Of a stretch of DNA of 64,000 nt, positions 60,211 to 64,000 are shown piece after piece. This stretch comes from JACCTI01 sp038237435 (GTDB lineage: Bacteria > Verrucomicrobiota > Verrucomicrobiia > Chthoniobacterales > UBA10450), in NCBI GenBank assembly GCA_038237435.1, contig JBBRYT010000001.1:310001-374000 (forward strand), given 5' to 3'. The notes under the pieces are model-generated. The model searched no databases. It saw nothing but the letters and a program-made list of their open reading frames with translations, and was not told the DNA's origin. The stretch's first letter is position 1. The number at the start of each line of letters is the position of its first letter. The position numbers and the translations under genes are program-made.

Positions 60211-60636
60211 TTACCGGCCGCGGCGTTGTCCACCACCGCCGCCGCCTTCGCGACGTCCGCCGCCTCCGCCACCACCGTAGCCTCCGCCACCGCCGCCGTA
60301 GCCGCCACCGCCACCGCCGTAGCCGCCGCCGCCACCACCGCTGCGGCCGCCACCACCGTAGCCGCCTCCGCCACCTGGGGGACGAGCCTCACGGGGGCGT
60401 GCTTCATTCACCGTCAACGGCCGGCCTTCGACTGTCTTGCCATTGAACTCGGTGATTGCCTTCTGCGCATCGGCTTCCGCTGTCATTGTGACAAAGGCGA
60501 AGCCGCGCGATTTACCGGTGAACTTGTCCTGCATGAGCGTGACTTCCTGCACGGGTCCCGCTTGCGCGAAAAGATCCTGAAGATCGGTCTCGGTCGTGTT
60601 GAAGGAAAGATTTCCTACGTATAATTTAGTACCCAT
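60211..60636 (-). CDS. Glycine-rich RNA-binding protein (RRM)
   Basis: A 141-residue protein with one RRM (about 4-80). RNP2 is LYVGNLSF and RNP1 is SRGFAFVTM. A low-complexity tail follows of repeated GGGGGYGGGG units ending in RRGR. Such proteins are induced by cold or stress in several bacteria and bind single-stranded RNA. The tail could support phase separation or RNA annealing. It is monocistronic with a clear terminator. Confidence 0.93.
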   Translation of the reverse strand: MGTKLYVGNLSFNTTETDLQDLFAQAGPVQEVTLMQDKFTGKSRGFAFVTMTAEADAQKAITEFNGKTVEGRPLTVNEARPREARPPGGGGGYGGGGRSGGGGGGYGGGGGGYGGGGGGYGGGGGGGRREGGGGGGQRRGR

Positions 60637-60814
60637 CTGAGTTTATTGTGGAAAACGCAACGCGGTCACTGTTCCCGATCATCGGATTTCAAATCGCCAC
60701 TGATAAACTCAACTGACAATCCACCAACTTCCCGAGCTACCGTTTTCTTAGGCGTGATCGTTAGTCCTTTCCACCCCCGAACGCAAGCGGAATTCGGGGC
60801 CTCAAACTCCGAAA

Positions 60815-62029
60815 ATGCCTGAGCCACAGACACCAGAAAGACACGCCCGGCGGGTGGCCATTGTTGGGGCCGGCGTCGTCAGTCCTCTCGGTCCCGGGTG
60901 GGTCGAAACCGCGGAAGCACTGCGCTCCGGTCGGGATTGCATCAGCGAGATCACAGCGTTCTCTGTGGAGGACTGTCGCTGCAAAACCGCCGGCCAGGTT
61001 CCTGATGAATGGCTGAACGGCGAGTCCGGCCCGCGCGCCCGACGTTTGCATCGCGTGTCGCGGATGATGATCGCCGCTTTACGCGAAGCTTTGGCCCAAG
61101 CGCCGGATTTCAAACCTGAACTGACGGTAGTCGGGACGACCAGTGGTGGAATGAGCTTTGGTGAAGAATATTACCGTGCGCTGCAACGCGGCGGTTCGCT
61201 CCGCCATTCGCCTTCGCTCATCGCCAACTACACTCCGCAAAAGGCGGTGATGGACGCGCAAGACGCACTCGGAATTTCCGCGCCGTGCCAGGTGATCGCC
61301 AACGCCTGTGCTTCGGGCACCAACGCTATCGGACACGCATTCCATTGCGTTCGCTCCGGGAAATACCGACGCGTTCTGACTGGCGGCTACGACGCGATCT
61401 CGGAGCTGGTTTTCGTCGGCTTCGATTCTCTGCGGGCATCGACCCCGGAGAAATGCCGACCATTCGATCGCAGTCGGAGCGGAATGGTTCTGGGCGAGGG
61501 CGCAGCGGTCCTAGCTTTGGAAAATCTCACCGACGCAGAAGCGCGCGGCGCAAACATTCTCGGCGAAATTGTCGGCTACGGAATCTCCACCGATAACCAT
61601 CATCTCACTCAACCGGACCCCTCCGGCAGCGGGGCGCGTCGAGCGATGGAGGCCGCCCTGACGAGTGCGAAAATCTCCGCGGATGAAATCGACTACATCA
61701 ACGCCCACGGCACCGCTACGCCTTTCAACGACGCGGCCGAGGGAAAAGCGATCGCCGAACTTTTCCTACGCACACCGATCAGCTCAACCAAAGCGATGAT
61801 GGGTCACTCGTTAGGCGCTGCCGGCGCGATTGAAGCGGTCATCAGTCTGATCGCTTTGCGCGAAGAATTTCTCCCGCCCAACATTAATTTTCGCGAGAGT
61901 GATGCGGAGTTGGATTTGAACATCGTCGCCAATCAATCGCGGCCTGAGAAAATTCGCACCATCCTTTCAAACTCCTTCGGCTTCGGCGGGACGAACGCAT
62001 CGATCATTTTGCGCGCGTTCGAAACATGA
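60815..62029 (+). CDS. Beta-ketoacyl-ACP synthase (FabF-like, KS-alpha)
   Basis: A 404-residue condensing enzyme with the complete catalytic triad: C165 in ANACASGTNA, H298 in NAHGTATPFND and H331 in MMGHSLGAAGA. AIVGAGVVSPLGPGW and NSFGFGGTNAS mark the N and C termini. It could be a fatty-acid FabF, but the adjacent inactive partner and the 4-bp overlap suggest a type II polyketide or polyene-like KS pair. An exact repeat falls on the conserved HSLGA residues. Confidence 0.9.
   Translation: MPEPQTPERHARRVAIVGAGVVSPLGPGWVETAEALRSGRDCISEITAFSVEDCRCKTAGQVPDEWLNGESGPRARRLHRVSRMMIAALREALAQAPDFKPELTVVGTTSGGMSFGEEYYRALQRGGSLRHSPSLIANYTPQKAVMDAQDALGISAPCQVIANACASGTNAIGHAFHCVRSGKYRRVLTGGYDAISELVFVGFDSLRASTPEKCRPFDRSRSGMVLGEGAAVLALENLTDAEARGANILGEIVGYGISTDNHHLTQPDPSGSGARRAMEAALTSAKISADEIDYINAHGTATPFNDAAEGKAIAELFLRTPISSTKAMMGHSLGAAGAIEAVISLIALREEFLPPNINFRESDAELDLNIVANQSRPEKIRTILSNSFGFGGTNASIILRAFET
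61806..61815 (-). repeat. Dispersed 10-mer CCTAACGAGT
   Basis: Exact minus-strand copy preceded by G. It is read as SLG within the conserved ketosynthase motif GHSLGAAGA. Confidence 0.9.
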
Positions 62030-63060
62030 ATGCGCGCATCGGCGGGATGGGCTGGGTCACCCCACTCGGCTGCGGTATTTCCGAAGTCTGGCAAAAATTA
62101 CTCGCCGGCGAAAAAGCAACGCTACAATCCATCACCGGTCCGCAACCGGAACAAAGCTTCGCAATTTTTCGCGTACCTGCGGAGGCAACAAAATCCGCAC
62201 CAGCTCATCCGCGCTTACGCCGATCCAGCGCAATTTCGCGTTTCGCCGCGGTCGCTGGACTCGATGCGCTGGCCGATGCCGGAATTCAGCTAGACGCGGC
62301 CTCAGCAAAACGAACCGCAATCATCTTCGCGATTTCGAATGGCGGCGTGATTTACACGAAACGCTTTTATCACGACATCGTCGCGAGCGGTGCGCAAGCG
62401 GCCAGTCCACTTCTTTTTCCCGAGACAGTTTTCAACGCCCCGGCTAGTCATCTCGCTGCGATCTTGGGTATCACGGGCGCGAGCTACACTTTGGTCGGCG
62501 ACGGCGCGGTTGGGTTGCTGGCGATGAAAATGGCGGAAGATCTACTACTCGATCCGGCGCTCGATCGCTGCCTGGTCGTCGCCGCGGAAGAAGCGGACGG
62601 TTTGCTCTGCGATGCTTACCTACGGTGGCGCCTGCCTATCACTTTAAGCGAAGGCGCCGGTGCCGTTCTGCTTGATCGCACTGGCTCGATTTCGATCGAC
62701 GCGATTGATGCCGGCGGCAATTTCTCGCATCAAAGTCGTGCCGCCCATTGCATTAGGACAATTTTTCTGCGCTTGGAAGCAAGCTCCGACGACCTTTTCA
62801 TCACCAGCGCCAACGGTAGTTTCATCGATCGCGCGGAAGCTGCCTCCATCTCCGCGTTTGCTCCGCGAGCGCACACCTATCCTATCAAATCGGCACTGGG
62901 AGAAAGCGTCGGCGCCTCGGCGCTTTGGCAGGTAATTTGCGCGGTGCAGGCTTTGAAGACGCGGCGGCTGCCGGGTACGCAAGAGTTCCGCGCCCGGCGC
63001 GCCGTTGTCTTAGCTTGTGGGTTAAATCAGCAAGCGGCCGGTCTAGCCCTGGCTCGCTAA
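62026..63060 (+). CDS. Ketosynthase-like protein without the catalytic triad (chain-length-factor-like)
   Basis: A 344-residue thiolase-fold protein related to its upstream neighbour. IGGMGWVTPLGCG and the SEGAGAVLLDRTG segment show the KS fold. The active Cys position reads TLVGDGAVG, the first His position reads TSANGSFID and the second KSALGESVG, so all three catalytic residues are gone. This is the pattern of KS-beta/CLF proteins that dimerise with a KS-alpha and set chain length. It overlaps the KS gene by 4 bp (ATGA). Confidence 0.8.
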   Translation: MNARIGGMGWVTPLGCGISEVWQKLLAGEKATLQSITGPQPEQSFAIFRVPAEATKSAPAHPRLRRSSAISRFAAVAGLDALADAGIQLDAASAKRTAIIFAISNGGVIYTKRFYHDIVASGAQAASPLLFPETVFNAPASHLAAILGITGASYTLVGDGAVGLLAMKMAEDLLLDPALDRCLVVAAEEADGLLCDAYLRWRLPITLSEGAGAVLLDRTGSISIDAIDAGGNFSHQSRAAHCIRTIFLRLEASSDDLFITSANGSFIDRAEAASISAFAPRAHTYPIKSALGESVGASALWQVICAVQALKTRRLPGTQEFRARRAVVLACGLNQQAAGLALAR

Positions 63061-63124
63061 GCCAGCCACCGAACCCGTTTAATCTTTGCAACTTCCACCC
63101 TGCGCAGTACCTTCGCCATCCCCG

Positions 63125-64000
63125 ATGCGAAAGCTGGTATTTCTAGGTGTTATGCTGCTTTCGCCGGCGCTTTTCGCGCAGGGCGTCGCGGATAAATCTC
63201 TCGGCGGTCAGCCCATGGAAATCACCGCCACCGGCGGAACGCATTATGACAATGGCATCGCGACCGCGCACGAAAATGTCGCTATTCACATCGGCGACAC
63301 AGACATCTACGGCGACGAGGCTGACTACAATACGGAAACCAAAGAGATGCACATCCGCGGCCATGTGCGCATCTACCGCGGCACCCCGAAGGGCACAGAG
63401 TTTTACGTGGGCGATACCGCCTCCTACAACACGCGCACGAAAAAAATCGCAACCGATGAGATGAGCTCCATGCAGTTGCCGTTCTTTCTGCATGGCGCCC
63501 AAATGACTACGCTCGAGGACGGCGGCCGATTGGTGACGGATGGAAGTTTCACTACGCACGACTCGCCCAATCCTGATTTCCGCATGCACGCGCGTCGGAT
63601 GCGATTCTACGAAGGCGATCGTATCGTCATGCGGGATGTCACTTTCTACGTGGGAAAGATTCCGATCTTTTATTGGCCGTATATCTACCAGTCATTAGAC
63701 GATTCCTTTAACTTCCTGGTTTCGCCTTCCTTCATCAGCTCGTGGGGACCCTCCCTGCTCAGTCACGTTAGTTTTCCGCTTAGCGATCACGTCAAGGAAA
63801 CGATTCGGCTGGATCTGCGCGGGCGACGCGGCATCGCGGTCGGAGCCGACACCGATTTTAAATATGGCGTGCGTGAGTCCAGTTTCGCCAACCTGCGCAC
63901 TTATTTTCTCGAAGACCAAAATCCGCTGATTAATCGCACCTCGCTCCCGCGTGGCTCAGTGCCCGAATCACGTTATCGGTTCAGCATCGAGGATCGTACA
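63125..64000 (+). CDS. LptD/OstA-like outer-membrane protein, N-terminal part (3' truncated by window)
   Basis: The frame is open from ATG 63125 to the window end, giving 292 residues. A signal peptide (to about ALFAQG) precedes an OstA/LptA-like beta-jellyroll: TATGGTHYDNGIATAHENVAIHIGD and ADYNTETKEMHIRGHVRIYRG. It then runs into barrel-type strands (IPIFYWPYIYQSLDDSFNFLVSPSF...). This order fits LptD, which inserts lipopolysaccharide in the outer leaflet. FYWPYIY resembles the LptD P-F-Y-P motif. It starts 64 bp after the CLF-like gene. Confidence 0.8.
   Translation, partial: MRKLVFLGVMLLSPALFAQGVADKSLGGQPMEITATGGTHYDNGIATAHENVAIHIGDTDIYGDEADYNTETKEMHIRGHVRIYRGTPKGTEFYVGDTASYNTRTKKIATDEMSSMQLPFFLHGAQMTTLEDGGRLVTDGSFTTHDSPNPDFRMHARRMRFYEGDRIVMRDVTFYVGKIPIFYWPYIYQSLDDSFNFLVSPSFISSWGPSLLSHVSFPLSDHVKETIRLDLRGRRGIAVGADTDFKYGVRESSFANLRTYFLEDQNPLINRTSLPRGSVPESRYRFSIEDRT

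Noticed and set aside
59571..60624. Two Ala/Phe/Thr-rich + strand frames at 59571-60044 and 60205-60624
   Set aside because: They are antisense to the Lys-rich tail and the Gly-rich RRM tail; their composition follows from those repeats.
21..61815. Dispersed 10-mer as a CRISPR, integron or transposon signature
   Set aside because: Copies have no regular spacing, no shared flanks beyond one or two bases, no terminal repeats and no nearby cas, integrase or transposase genes.

Overview
The window is a gene-dense, GC-rich bacterial chromosome segment with about 60 protein genes on both strands, two tRNAs, no rRNA and no insertion sequences. Several features fit a Gram-negative heterotroph and suggest Verrucomicrobiota, probably a Chthoniobacterales/Spartobacteria-like lineage: Lpt export proteins, outer-membrane barrel and polysaccharide export genes, ExbB/ExbD, a futalosine-pathway mqnD, class II FBPase, GlgE and a secreted W-x-DP repeat protein. 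The taxonomy is inferred from gene content only.

Layout: 1-7.3 kb holds amino-acid and sugar metabolism genes, an MFS pump, a CDGSH protein and a lone gp5/VgrG-like spike fragment. 7.3-13.1 kb holds a DUF885 peptidase, a TPR membrane protein, a fused trehalose-6-phosphate synthase/phosphatase and an isoaspartyl peptidase. 13.2-20.9 kb holds hflK-hflC, a peroxiredoxin, an HlyD/ATPase/permease export operon and maf. After tRNA-Gly, 21.1-27.9 kb is an exopolysaccharide block with an O-antigen-ligase-like polymerase, a beta-barrel, a Wzc-type tyrosine autokinase and a Wza-type export protein. 27.9-30.4 kb holds pgsA, moaE and gnd. 30.4-44.1 kb holds the parts of a LexA-controlled mutasome (dnaE2, imuB C-half; lexA, imuA, imuB N-half) flanking dinG, an Lpt permease, dusB and an iscA-hscB-like pair. 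44.1-47.8 kb is an ExbB-ExbD-TPR operon. 47.9-51.8 kb holds glgE, a regulator and a sugar-type ABC ATPase. 51.8-58.1 kb holds ygfZ, a dehydrogenase with a long charged tail, a parvulin PPIase, an M28 enzyme, parB and mqnD. 58.2-64 kb holds a DegT aminotransferase, tRNA-Tyr, an H1-like basic protein, a Gly-rich RRM protein, a ketosynthase/chain-length-factor-like pair and the start of an LptD-like gene.

Two observations stand out. First, the 10-mer CCTAACGAGT (25 of 30 copies preceded by G) occurs 30 times exactly by hand count, where about 0.1 is expected. It is on both strands, in every open reading frame, in unrelated genes and at gene ends. It looks like a DNA-uptake-sequence-type genome signature. 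Second, imuB is split at the palm/helix-hairpin-helix boundary. The N-half is in lexA-imuA-imuB(N) on the + strand and the C-half in imuB(C)-dnaE2 on the - strand, as expected from one ~9.6 kb inversion. Only the lexA and imuA side retains visible GTTC-N4-GAAC LexA-type operators.
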